A stretch of 64,000 bases of DNA from Pseudoduganella violacea (lineage in GTDB: Bacteria > Pseudomonadota > Gammaproteobacteria > Burkholderiales > Burkholderiaceae_D), in contig NZ_JACHXD010000011.1 in assembly GCF_014191875.1 (NCBI RefSeq), positions 1 to 64,000 on the forward strand, written 5' to 3'. Below, piece after piece: positions 7,927-15,997 of the stretch (positions within the stretch are counted from its first letter, which is position 1; each line of letters opens with the position of its first letter). The notes below the pieces were generated by a model. That model made no database searches. It had not been told where the DNA came from and was given only the letters and a program-made list of their open reading frames with translations. A program made the position numbers and the translations under genes.

Positions 7927-8532
7927 TTTCAGCGCCTTGCGCGTCGCGCGCAGCAGTTCGGGGTCGGGCGAGACGTCCAGCACCGAGCTGAAAGCGACCA
8001 CCACGCCTTGCGGATCGAGCAGGGAGATGCGGCTGCTATGATTGATGTCGCCGCCGCCCAGCACGCGGAATTTCACGTTCAGCGCGGCCGCCACGGCGCG
8101 CGTGGTCATCTCGTCCTTGGCCACGGCCAGGCGGTAGATGGCGGTGTCCAGCTTGTGGGTGCTGGTCAGCTTGGCCAGGGTGGGCGGCGCGTCGCGCATG
8201 GAGTCGAGGCTGACCATCAGCACGCCCAGTTTGCCGGATGGCGCTTTCAAGGCCGTAATGGTCTGGCGCAGGTTTTCGATGATGATGGGGCAGGCCGTGT
8301 TGCAGTCGCCGTAGAACATGGTGGCCAGCATATGGCGGCCGGCCAGGTCGGCCAGGCGGAAACGCTTGCCATCCTGGTCGGTCAGTTGGGCGTCCAGTCG
8401 GTACAGGGAATCGCCCGGCAGCGAATTGGCAAAGCCGGGCAGGGAGAAAGCGCCGGCCAGCGAGGGCAGGCCAAGACCGCCGCCCAAAGCCAGGGCGGCG
8501 CTGGCGGCGTGCAGGAAATCGCGTCTTTGCAT
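7918..8532 (-). CDS. SCO1/SenC-family copper/thiol protein
   Basis: 204 residues with an RRDFL twin-arginine-like start and a hydrophobic signal segment, so probably periplasmic. The thioredoxin fold holds the SCO metal/thiol motif CNTACP (CxxxC), and the downstream His is in GGDINHSS. SCO proteins deliver copper to or reduce cysteines of copper enzymes. The gene follows nirV and nirK on the same strand with a 20-base gap, so its likely client is the NirK copper site rather than a cytochrome oxidase. That client assignment is inferred from context. Confidence 0.85.
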   Translation of the reverse strand: MQRRDFLHAASAALALGGGLGLPSLAGAFSLPGFANSLPGDSLYRLDAQLTDQDGKRFRLADLAGRHMLATMFYGDCNTACPIIIENLRQTITALKAPSGKLGVLMVSLDSMRDAPPTLAKLTSTHKLDTAIYRLAVAKDEMTTRAVAAALNVKFRVLGGGDINHSSRISLLDPQGVVVAFSSVLDVSPDPELLRATRKALKLT

Positions 8533-8552
8533 GATATGTACTCCTTGTTAGC

Positions 8553-9410
8553 TTATTGCGCGGCGGCCGTTTCGGGCTGCACGTCGCGCACGCAGCGGAA
8601 GCCCAGATTGGCGCCGTGCTGATTGCTTTCCATCGCGGCCAGCAGGGCCAGGCGCATCAGGATGGCGTAGTTGCGGCGGTCGGCCAGCGAGACGGCGGCG
8701 CCGCCGCAGAACTCCATGGTTTTTTGCTCGCCCTTGGCGCGGCTGTCGGCGTTGACGAACAGGCCGCTGAAATCGTCCACCCATTCCCAGATCAGGCCAT
8801 GCAGATTGTGGATGCCATACAGATTGGCCTCGTCCAGTCCCACCGGACCGGGACGCACATTGCCCGGCCGTTCGTACCAGCTCAGGATCTTCAGCAGCCA
8901 TTCATCGTCCTCGCGCGCGTCGGCGCGGGTGGCGCTGGCGGCGGCGGCGAATTCCCATTCGTACCAGCGCGGCAGGCGGGCGCCTTCGGCCTCGCAGAAA
9001 GCGCGGGCGGCATACCAGCTGACCTGGGTCACGGGGGAATTGGCTTGCAGGGGAGCGCTGTCCATATCGCCCTGCCAGGCGGCGAGGTAGGCGGGGGCGG
9101 CGAACAGGCGGGGGATCTGGCTGCGCTGCCATTCGGGATGGCTGGCCAGGAAGTTCTTGAATTCTTCCACGCTGACGGGATTGGTCCGCAGCAGGAAGGG
9201 GGCGACGGTAGCCGGGGCATCCACGCCATCGGCCGGCAGCACGCTGCGCAGCGAACCGCCAGGCACTTTGCGGTAGCTGGCGGCGGGCGTGGCGCTCAGG
9301 GCGCCATCGTCCGCCGCCGCGGCCACCGCGCCGGCTGGTGCAAGCAACTGCACCAGCAGCACGGCGGCGCTGCCCAGCCCGCGCAGAAGGGAACCGCGCG
9401 GGGTGGCCAT
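8553..9410 (-). CDS. nirV: NirV-like SUMF1/FGE-sulfatase-domain protein
   Basis: 285 residues with an N-terminal signal segment ending near AVAAAA. A SUMF1-type fold covers the rest: PFLLRTNPVSVEEFKNF, SPVTQVSWYAARAFCEAEGARLPRWYEWEFAA, LHGLIWEWVDDF and GFRCVRD. Proteins of this type next to copper nitrite reductase genes are called NirV; their exact biochemical job is unsettled. Its ATG overlaps the nirK stop (TAATG), so the two are translationally coupled. It lacks obvious evidence of being a real sulfatase activator, since no sulfatase is nearby. Confidence 0.8.
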   Translation of the reverse strand: MATPRGSLLRGLGSAAVLLVQLLAPAGAVAAAADDGALSATPAASYRKVPGGSLRSVLPADGVDAPATVAPFLLRTNPVSVEEFKNFLASHPEWQRSQIPRLFAAPAYLAAWQGDMDSAPLQANSPVTQVSWYAARAFCEAEGARLPRWYEWEFAAAASATRADAREDDEWLLKILSWYERPGNVRPGPVGLDEANLYGIHNLHGLIWEWVDDFSGLFVNADSRAKGEQKTMEFCGGAAVSLADRRNYAILMRLALLAAMESNQHGANLGFRCVRDVQPETAAAQ

Positions 9411-10861
9411 TATTGCACCTTGGCTTTACGTTGGGTGCGTACCTGTTCGGCCGTTGCCACTTCTTTGCCGCGGTTCATGCCGGCGCTGATGTAGTTGATG
9501 ACCGAAGCTACATCTTCATCGTTCAGGTCTTGCGGCGGCATCACGCCGTTATAGCGCTTGCCGTTGACGACCAGCTCACCGCTGCGGCCCTGGCTGATGA
9601 TGGCGGCCAGTTCGTCCGGACGCTGTTGCACGAAGTCCGAATTCGCCAGCGGCGGGAACACGCCGTCCACGCCCTTGCCGTCGGCTTGGTGGCAGGCGGC
9701 GCAGTTAGCTTCGTACACGGCTTTGCCGCGCGCGTGCTGCTGCGGTTTGGCGGCGGCCGACGCGGGAGCCGCTGCGGCTGGCTTGGCCGCTTGCGGTACT
9801 GGCTTGGCCGCCGGCTCGGTCTTGTTCACGGTGCTGTCGGTCAGTGGACGTTTCACGCTTGGGCCGAAGACTTCAGGACGCTCAGGACCGGTCACTTTCA
9901 GCAGGCCGATGGCGCCCTTGTGGAAAGCGCGGCTCAGCGAGTGGTCGACCAGGGTCAGGTTGCCCGGCACCTTGGTCTTGAACTCGGCGATGGTTGCGCC
10001 GCCGGCAGGCACCATGGTGGTCTGCACGTTTTCCTGGAAGTTTTTGCCGCCTTCCAGATAGACCTTGTCGAAGATGGCGCCGATGATGTGGAAGCTCGAC
10101 GTGATGTTCGGACCGCCCACGCCGAAGAACATGCGGATCTTCTCGTCGGTATTGGCGGTCAGCGAATTCTCGCCGGTCAGCGCGCCGTCGGCGCCGTTGA
10201 ACAGCACATAGGTTGGCTTCTCGTCGATCGACTTCTGCATGTCGAAGGCTTGCAGACCAGGCGCGCGGTAATTGCCGGCGGTGTAGAAGTCGCCTTGCAT
10301 CACGTAGTATTCCTTGTCGACCGGCGCCATGCCTTCTTTCGGCTCGACCAGGATCATGCCGTACATGCCGTTGGCGATGTGCATGGCCACTGGCGCGGTG
10401 GCGCAGTGATACACGTACAGGCCTGGGTTCAGCGCTTTGAAGGTGAAGATGGCTTCATTGCCGGGAGCGATCAGGGTGCGCTCGGCGCCGCCGCCTGGGC
10501 CGGTCACGGCGTGCAGGTCGATATTGTGCGGCAGTTTGTTTTCGGCCAGGTTCTTCAGGTGCAGTTCCACCGTGTCGCCTTCGCGCACGCGGATCATCTT
10601 GCCCGGAACGGTGCCGCCGAAAGTCCAGAAGGTGTACTTGGTGCCGGGAGCGATTTCTTTTTCGAACTCTTCCACGGTCATGTGCACCACGACGCGGGCT
10701 GGGGTTTTGCGGGTGATGCGTGGTGGGACCTTAGGTGGCGCTACCAGTTCATGTTGAACGATTGGCAGCTCAGGCGCTGCCTGGACAGCGAAGGGCGCCA
10801 TCGCGAAGGCGCCAGCCAGGCATGCGAACATTGCAGGAGCGATACCGTATTTCTTCTTCAT
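9410..10861 (-). CDS. nirK: Copper nitrite reductase with C-terminal cytochrome c domain
   Basis: 483 residues from ATG 10861 (AAGGTGAG upstream), with a Sec signal peptide (to about AQA at 29). It reduces nitrite to NO in the periplasm. Two cupredoxin domains: type-1 copper ligands His112, Cys153, His161, Met166; type-2 ligands His117 and His152 plus the later SSFHIIG His. An Ala/Pro/Lys-rich linker (about 345-376) leads to a class-I cytochrome c domain with CAACH at 387-391 and a GVMPP axial Met. This three-domain form is known from Ralstonia pickettii-type enzymes and can take electrons through its own haem. First gene of nirK-nirV-SCO. Confidence 0.95.
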   Translation of the reverse strand: MKKKYGIAPAMFACLAGAFAMAPFAVQAAPELPIVQHELVAPPKVPPRITRKTPARVVVHMTVEEFEKEIAPGTKYTFWTFGGTVPGKMIRVREGDTVELHLKNLAENKLPHNIDLHAVTGPGGGAERTLIAPGNEAIFTFKALNPGLYVYHCATAPVAMHIANGMYGMILVEPKEGMAPVDKEYYVMQGDFYTAGNYRAPGLQAFDMQKSIDEKPTYVLFNGADGALTGENSLTANTDEKIRMFFGVGGPNITSSFHIIGAIFDKVYLEGGKNFQENVQTTMVPAGGATIAEFKTKVPGNLTLVDHSLSRAFHKGAIGLLKVTGPERPEVFGPSVKRPLTDSTVNKTEPAAKPVPQAAKPAAAAPASAAAKPQQHARGKAVYEANCAACHQADGKGVDGVFPPLANSDFVQQRPDELAAIISQGRSGELVVNGKRYNGVMPPQDLNDEDVASVINYISAGMNRGKEVATAEQVRTQRKAKVQ

Positions 10862-10890
10862 TTTCTTCTCACCTTCTAGTTTGGTTATGT

Positions 10891-10915
10891 CGACATCCAA
10901 AAGCACCTGATGTCG
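10891..10915. promoter_or_regulatory. Inverted repeat in the nirK leader
   Basis: CGACATC and GATGTCG flank an 11-base spacer, 30-54 bases before the nirK start; the left arm also forms part of the palindrome ATGTCGACAT (10887-10896). No TTGAT-type FNR box is visible in this gap, so this is the best operator candidate there. The binding protein is unknown. Confidence 0.3.
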
Positions 10916-10976
10916 TTACCATCCTACGAGCGGGTGAGAAGCCCAGCCATGATCTAAGTTACGGATTCTTGGGGAT

Positions 10977-11357
10977 TCAAAGGAAGGGAAATGGTGTCTT
11001 CTTGACGGCAACTGCGGCGATATAGGCAAAAGTGACTAGGGCGCCAACCAGCGCCGCCACTCGGGCGGACTTGGTTTTGCCGCGTTTTAAAGCCACCGTT
11101 CCGAGGCCGATATAGACCAACAGAGCTAGTACTTTTGCGGTGAGCCAGCCTTGCACGAAAGGGTACTGCGCGCTGAGAAAAACCATCGCCAATGCGCTCA
11201 GCAAAAGCAGGCTGTCGACGATGTGCGGCATCACCTTGACCCAGCGCTGCTGCAGTTTGGGCGAGTCGAGCAGCATCCAGCTGCCGCGCAAAAGAAAAAG
11301 GCTGCCGCTTAAGGCAGCGCAGCCCATGTGGATGTGTTTGAGGGTGTAGTAGTCCAT
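10977..11357 (-). CDS. SirB2-family membrane protein
   Basis: 126 residues with about four membrane spans. The N-terminal YYTLKHIHMGCAALSGSLFLLRG, then HIVDSLLLLSA and a basic KRGKTKSARVAAL before the last helix, match the SirB2 family. The molecular function is unknown. It lies between nirK and the DUF2249 gene on the same strand, a position often seen in denitrification and cytochrome-related clusters, suggesting a membrane or redox-assembly role. Confidence 0.8.
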   Translation of the reverse strand: MDYYTLKHIHMGCAALSGSLFLLRGSWMLLDSPKLQQRWVKVMPHIVDSLLLLSALAMVFLSAQYPFVQGWLTAKVLALLVYIGLGTVALKRGKTKSARVAALVGALVTFAYIAAVAVKKTPFPFL

Positions 11358-11436
11358 CCCCGCAGCTTACCATTAAGCCCGCGAGGATGCGACGCTGACG
11401 CGCTTAAGAAGCGCTTAGAAGAGGCTTAAAGATGGC

Positions 11437-11694
11437 TCAGGAAGCGATCAGGAAGTCGATGATGATTTCGCCCGGATTGCGCGAGACGTAAGAGATGCGC
11501 ACATGCTGGCCGAAGTGCTGGTCGATCTGGTGCAGCAGCGGGATCGGATCGTGGTCGTTGCAGAAGCGCATTACCTCGCCCGGATTGAGCGCGTCGAGCG
11601 CGCCGAAGATGGCGGCGTGGCGGAAACGCTTGGCGATGCCGCGCGCGTCGAACGCGTAAATGCCGGCGGCGGTGGGCTGGGAACAATCGTGCAT
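11437..11694 (-). CDS. DUF2249 protein
   Basis: 85 residues from ATG 11694 (GAGGAG ribosome site); the longer open frame to 11739 would run back through a terminator hairpin. Core motifs are FDARGI, RHAAIFGALDALNPGEVMRF and NDHDPIPLLHQ, characteristic of DUF2249. These small cytoplasmic proteins cluster with nitric oxide reductase and other denitrification genes and are suspected metal- or NO-related helpers. It follows norB, but an intrinsic terminator stands directly in front of its ribosome site. Confidence 0.85.
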   Translation of the reverse strand: MHDCSQPTAAGIYAFDARGIAKRFRHAAIFGALDALNPGEVMRFCNDHDPIPLLHQIDQHFGQHVRISYVSRNPGEIIIDFLIAS

Positions 11695-11710
11695 GAAAAA
11701 CTCCTCGATG

Positions 11711-11747
11711 AAAAAAAATGGGAACCCATGCGTGAACATGGATTCCC
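11711..11747 (-). terminator. Intrinsic terminator between norB and the DUF2249 gene
   Basis: Read on the minus strand, an 11-bp stem with one mismatch (11737-11747 with 11720-11730, six-base loop) is followed by A and eight T residues (11718-11711). The T-tract ends only 16 bases before the DUF2249 start, leaving no space for a promoter between them, so DUF2249 depends on read-through or on a promoter inside norB. Confidence 0.75.
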
Positions 11748-11763
11748 CTTGGCTTAAATCAGA

Positions 11764-14034
11764 TTAGACCTTGCTGCCGACGGCGGCGCCGCTGGCGGCT
11801 TCTTTGCGCTTGCCGATCAGGCGCAGCGCGAACAGGGTCAGGAAGCCGGTGCCGCAGGTGAACACGATGTCGCCCGGTACGCGCAGCCACACCAGCGTTT
11901 CCATCACGACCGAGTGGATCACTTCAGGCGAGCGGGCGAACCACATGCCTTCGGTGATGCTGGCCGCGGCCTGGTAGATGCCGGCCGGCAGGACGGACAT
12001 GAACACCATCATGGCCAGGCCGATGTTGAGCAGCCAGAAGGTTGGCGCCAGCAGGCGGTCGGACCATGCCAGGCGGTCGGTCAGGCCACGCAGGCAGAAC
12101 AGCATCAGGCCGATACCGAGCATGCCGTACACGCCGAACAGGGCGGCGTGGCCGTGGGCTGCCGTCAGGTTCAGGCCTTGCACGTAGTACAGGGCGATCG
12201 GGGTGTTGATGGCGAAGCCCAGCAGGCCGGCGCCGACCAGATTCCAGAAGCCCACTGCGATGAAGCACAGGATGGCCCAGCGATAGCTCTGCACCCACGG
12301 CGCCGATTTGGACCGGCGGTAGTTGTTCCATGCCTCGATGCCGAGCATCGACAGCGGTACCACTTCCAGTGCCGAGAACATGCCGCCCAGGGCGATCACA
12401 TAGGTTGGCGTGCCGGTGAAATACAGGTGGTGCAGGGTGCCCAGGATGCCGCCGGTCAGGAACACGATGGTTTCCAGCACGATGGCGCTGTTGGCGGTCG
12501 CGGCGCGGATCAGGCCCAGACGGGTGAACAGCAGTGCGATAACGGCGGTGGCGAACACTTCGAAGAAGCCTTCAACCCACAGGTGGACCAGCCACCAGCG
12601 CCAGTACTCGATGATCGCGTAGTGGGTATGACGGCCCCAGGTCAGCGAGGTGGCGTAGAAGCCGCCGATGCAGACTGCAGCCAGGAAGACCATGACGATC
12701 AGACCGCGGCCTTCGGAAGGCTTGGTCAGAGCAGGCCACAGGGCGCGGCCCAGCAGGGTAGCCCAGAACAGCAGGCCGACGAAGAGCAGGATCTGCCATA
12801 CGCGGCCCATGCTGGTGAATTCCAGGCCTTGGTTGCCGATCCAGAAGGCGAACTCGTTGCCTTTGTGGCCCAGGGTGCCGAGCCAGCCGGTGATGGTGGA
12901 GCCGGCCACGATGAACAGCAGCGCGTAGAACAGCAGGTTCACGCCCAGCTTCTGGAACTTCGGCTCATGGCCGGAGATGGCTGGTGCGATATACAGGCCG
13001 GTAGCCAGCCACGCGGTGGCGATCCACAGCACGGCGAACTGGGTGTGGATGGTGCGGCTGACGGTGAAGGGCAGGATTTCAGCCAGAGGGAAGCCGAAGA
13101 AGCTTTGGCCTTCCACCGCATAGTGGGCGGTGACGACGCCCATGCCAACCTGGGCCAGGATCAGTGCGATCACCACGAAGAAGTATTTTTTCGTGGCCAG
13201 CATCGACGGCGTGGCTTTCAGGTTGAAGAAGGGATCGGCCTTCGGCGCTTCAGGATCGGCTTCTTCGCCGGCTTTGGCGTGGACGAAGATCATGCCAGCG
13301 ATGGCGGCGATCATCAGGATCACGGAGGCGATGGACCAGATGCCGGTGCCCGCGGTAGGACGGTTGTCCACCAGCGGTTCGTGCGGCCAGTTGCTGGTGT
13401 AGCTGATGCCGCTGCCGTCAGGGCGATTGGCGGCAGCCGACCACGAGGACCAGAAGATGAAGGCCGGCAGGGCTTTCAGGTCGTCAGGGTCGGTCAGCGA
13501 GTTGGCGTTCATCGCGTACTGGATGCGCAGCAGGTTCAGGTCTTCATCGTTGCCGAACAGGCCGATGTAGTGGCGAGCCACTTCCTGCACCGCCTGGGCG
13601 CGTTCCTCGGACAGCGAGATGGCGCCGGTGGCGGCGTCATAGCCGTTCTGGCGCATCTCGGTCTTCAGGCGCGCATCCAGGCCGGCTTTCTGCTCCACGC
13701 TCAACTGCTCGTAGGGCGCGCCGTGTTGTTTGCGGGCCCAGATATCGCGCAGGGCGACGGCTTCGCGGTGCAGCCAGTCGGCCGACCAGTCGGGAGCAAC
13801 ATAGCTGCCGTGTCCCCACACGGAGCCGAGCTGCTGGCCGCCGGCGGCGAGCCAGGCTTCCTGGCCACGCTGCACTTGGCCCTCGGAGAACAGAACGTCC
13901 CCTTTCAGGCTGATGACTTGCTTAGGTATTGGTGGAGCAGCAAGGTAAATCTCCTTGCCGACCCAGACCAGGACGGCGAAAGACAGGGCGCAGATAACTG
14001 CTAACCAAGTCCAGAGTTTGCGCGTAGCGTGCAT
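11764..14034 (-). CDS. norB: Quinol-dependent nitric oxide reductase (qNOR)
   Basis: 756 residues, typical of single-subunit qNOR (NorZ/NorB). It reduces two NO to N2O at a haem b3/FeB centre in the inner membrane using quinol. The N-terminal helix (residues 8-30) leads to a periplasmic region with VQRGQEAWLAAGGQQLGSVWGHGSYVAPDW, then a haem-copper-oxidase-like bundle with SRTIHTQFAVLW, GRHTHYAIIEYWRWWLVHLWVEGFFEVF (metal-ligand histidines, catalytic glutamates), HHLYFTGTP and AAHGHAALFGVYG. No norC is present or needed. It is divergent from nsrR, with an NsrR-like half-site between them. Confidence 0.95.
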   Translation of the reverse strand: MHATRKLWTWLAVICALSFAVLVWVGKEIYLAAPPIPKQVISLKGDVLFSEGQVQRGQEAWLAAGGQQLGSVWGHGSYVAPDWSADWLHREAVALRDIWARKQHGAPYEQLSVEQKAGLDARLKTEMRQNGYDAATGAISLSEERAQAVQEVARHYIGLFGNDEDLNLLRIQYAMNANSLTDPDDLKALPAFIFWSSWSAAANRPDGSGISYTSNWPHEPLVDNRPTAGTGIWSIASVILMIAAIAGMIFVHAKAGEEADPEAPKADPFFNLKATPSMLATKKYFFVVIALILAQVGMGVVTAHYAVEGQSFFGFPLAEILPFTVSRTIHTQFAVLWIATAWLATGLYIAPAISGHEPKFQKLGVNLLFYALLFIVAGSTITGWLGTLGHKGNEFAFWIGNQGLEFTSMGRVWQILLFVGLLFWATLLGRALWPALTKPSEGRGLIVMVFLAAVCIGGFYATSLTWGRHTHYAIIEYWRWWLVHLWVEGFFEVFATAVIALLFTRLGLIRAATANSAIVLETIVFLTGGILGTLHHLYFTGTPTYVIALGGMFSALEVVPLSMLGIEAWNNYRRSKSAPWVQSYRWAILCFIAVGFWNLVGAGLLGFAINTPIALYYVQGLNLTAAHGHAALFGVYGMLGIGLMLFCLRGLTDRLAWSDRLLAPTFWLLNIGLAMMVFMSVLPAGIYQAAASITEGMWFARSPEVIHSVVMETLVWLRVPGDIVFTCGTGFLTLFALRLIGKRKEAASGAAVGSKV

Positions 14035-14089
14035 GGCATGGTTTCCTCATTGTTATGGTTGAAGGGAAGGTGGTATGCGAGCAGTTTAG

Positions 14090-14096
14090 GCATCTT
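14090..14096. promoter_or_regulatory. NsrR-like half-site in the norB-nsrR gap
   Basis: On the norB strand the sequence reads AAGATGC within AAGATGCCT, close to the AAGATGCAT half-site of NsrR operators, 56 bases before the norB start. The second half-site is poorly conserved. Location between an Rrf2/NsrR gene and norB supports it; sequence support is only moderate. Confidence 0.35.
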
Positions 14097-14205
14097 CAGA
14101 AAAGAAGTATAAAGAATCTATGTTTTTCTTAAGATAGGTCATCAACAAATGCTCCAGGCTTCGGAATAATCCATACCGAGCAAGCAAGCTATATGGAATA
14201 AGGCC

Positions 14206-14610
14206 ATGAGACTGACCGCATACACCGACTACGCCATGCGTACCTTGATTTACCTGGGCGTCCACCGTGGCCGCCTGGTGACGATCCAGGACATCGCCGT
14301 GCTGCACGGCATATCGAAAAACCATCTGACCAAGGTGGTGCACCAGTTGGGCCGCTGCGGCATGGTGGAAACCGTGAGGGGGCGCAATGGCGGCATCCGC
14401 CTGCGCGGCGAACCGCATGGCATCAATATCGGCCAGGTGGTGCGCACCACCGAGAGCGATTTCGAGATGGCCGCCTGTTTCGGCAGCAGCGCCAACGCCT
14501 GCGCCAACGCGCCCTGGTGCGGCCTGAAAGGCGTGCTGTCGGCGGCCACCGGGGCTTACCTGTCGGTGCTTGACAGAGTGACGCTGGCCGATCTGATTAG
14601 GGCTGCCTAG
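14206..14610 (+). CDS. nsrR: NO-sensing Rrf2-family repressor NsrR
   Basis: 134 residues. The N-terminal winged helix (MRLTAYTDYAMRTLIYLGVH, IAVLHGISKNHLTKVVHQL, VRGRNGGIRL) is followed by three cysteines at 91, 99 and 105, matching the three-cysteine iron-sulfur ligand set of NsrR (C91, C96, C102 in E. coli). NO damages the cluster and releases repression of NO-detoxifying genes. It is divergent from norB, its expected main target. The spacing of the cysteines differs slightly from E. coli but fits the family. Confidence 0.9.
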   Translation: MRLTAYTDYAMRTLIYLGVHRGRLVTIQDIAVLHGISKNHLTKVVHQLGRCGMVETVRGRNGGIRLRGEPHGINIGQVVRTTESDFEMAACFGSSANACANAPWCGLKGVLSAATGAYLSVLDRVTLADLIRAA

Positions 14611-14726
14611 TCATTTAGTACTAGCACCCTAAGCAGCATGAATTGGAAAAACCTCCCTTAGACGAATGGCGCATAAGCTTGCGAAAAATTACTCTGTCGT
14701 CATCCGATAGTGCAGGGAGAAACGAC

Positions 14727-15980
14727 GTGAGCAAAGAAAAAGACAACAGAGCGGTATCCGTGCTGGTGGCCAGCACGTTTGCCTTCACCATCTGCTTCGC
14801 AATCTGGATGATGTTCGCCGTCCTGGGCATCCCCATCAAGAAGCAGCTCAATCTGAACGAAACCCAATTCGGCCTGCTGGCCGCCATTCCCGTCCTGAGC
14901 GGCTCGCTGGTGCGCGTCCCGCTGGGCATCTGGTGCGACAAGCACGGCGGCCGCATCGTGTTCTTCCTGCTGATGCTGGCGACCGTGGTGCCGATCTGGA
15001 TGATCAGCATCGCCACCGAGTTCTGGCACTTCCTGGTGCTTGGCCTGTTCGTCGGCCTGGCGGGCGGTTCCTTCTCGGTCGGCACGCCGTATGTGGCGCG
15101 CTGGTTCCCGCCCAAGCGCAAAGGCCTGGCCATGGGCATTTTCGGCGCCGGCAACTCCGGCTCGGCCCTGACCAAGTTCGTCGCGCCCGCCATCATCGGC
15201 GCCTACGGCTGGCAGATGCTGCCGACCGTGTACGCGGTGGCGATGGCGCTGACGGCCCTGATCTTCTGGCAGTTCAGCTATACCGATCCTTCGCACCAGG
15301 TCAAAGGCGGCGACGCCTCGCTGGGCGCCCAGCTGAAAATGCTGAAAGACCCGCGTGTATGGCGTTATTGCCAGTACTACTCCGTAGTGTTCGGCGGCTA
15401 TGTCGCGCTGGCGCTGTGGATGACCAAATACTACGTCAGCGAATACGGCTTCAATCTGCAACTGGCGGCCCTGCTGGCGGCCTGCTTCTCGCTGCCGGGC
15501 GGCGTGCTGCGCGCCCTGGGCGGCTGGATCTCCGACCGCTACGGCGCCCACAAAGTGACCTGGTGGGTGATGTGGGTGTGCTGGGTGTGCTTCTTCCTGC
15601 TGTCCTATCCGCCAACCAGCATGGTCATCAAAACCGTCAACGGCGACATGACCATGGATATCTCGGTATCGCCGCTGGTGTTCACCGGCCTGCTGTTCAT
15701 CGTCGGCACCGCCATGGCCATCGGCAAGGCATCCGTCTTCAAATTCATCGCGGACGACTTCAGCGGCAATATCGGCGCTGTCTCGGGCGTGGTGGGTCTG
15801 GCCGGCGGCCTGGGGGGCTTCGTGCTGCCGATCATGTTCGGCGCCCTGGTCGACCTGACCGGCGTGCGTTCCAGCGCCTTCATGCTGTTGTACGGCACCG
15901 TCTGCGTGTCCCTGGTGTGGATGCACTACTCGTTCAAACCGGCTGCATCCGCTCCTGTTGCGCTGCCGGCCGCTGCTTAA
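14727..15980 (+). CDS. narK1: NarK1-type nitrate/nitrite transporter (MFS)
   Basis: 417 residues from GTG 14727, which has GGGAGA seven bases upstream; an upstream ATG at 14643 would add 28 polar residues not typical of the family. About 12 membrane spans. Signature segments include LVRVPLGIWCDKHGGR, the glycine-rich GLAGGSFSVGTPYVARWFPPKRKGLAMGIFGAGNSGSA motif and a second GVVGLAGGLGGFVLP. Type-I NarK proteins are thought to import nitrate with protons, starting nitrate respiration. First gene of a close-packed plus-strand run. Confidence 0.92.
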   Translation: MSKEKDNRAVSVLVASTFAFTICFAIWMMFAVLGIPIKKQLNLNETQFGLLAAIPVLSGSLVRVPLGIWCDKHGGRIVFFLLMLATVVPIWMISIATEFWHFLVLGLFVGLAGGSFSVGTPYVARWFPPKRKGLAMGIFGAGNSGSALTKFVAPAIIGAYGWQMLPTVYAVAMALTALIFWQFSYTDPSHQVKGGDASLGAQLKMLKDPRVWRYCQYYSVVFGGYVALALWMTKYYVSEYGFNLQLAALLAACFSLPGGVLRALGGWISDRYGAHKVTWWVMWVCWVCFFLLSYPPTSMVIKTVNGDMTMDISVSPLVFTGLLFIVGTAMAIGKASVFKFIADDFSGNIGAVSGVVGLAGGLGGFVLPIMFGALVDLTGVRSSAFMLLYGTVCVSLVWMHYSFKPAASAPVALPAAA

Positions 15981-15997
15981 ATCCTGGAGACTAAATC

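Noticed and set aside
11914..14004. A 696-codon plus-strand frame over norB
   Set aside because: Antisense shadow of norB with repetitive Gln/Ala/Gly composition and no family features.
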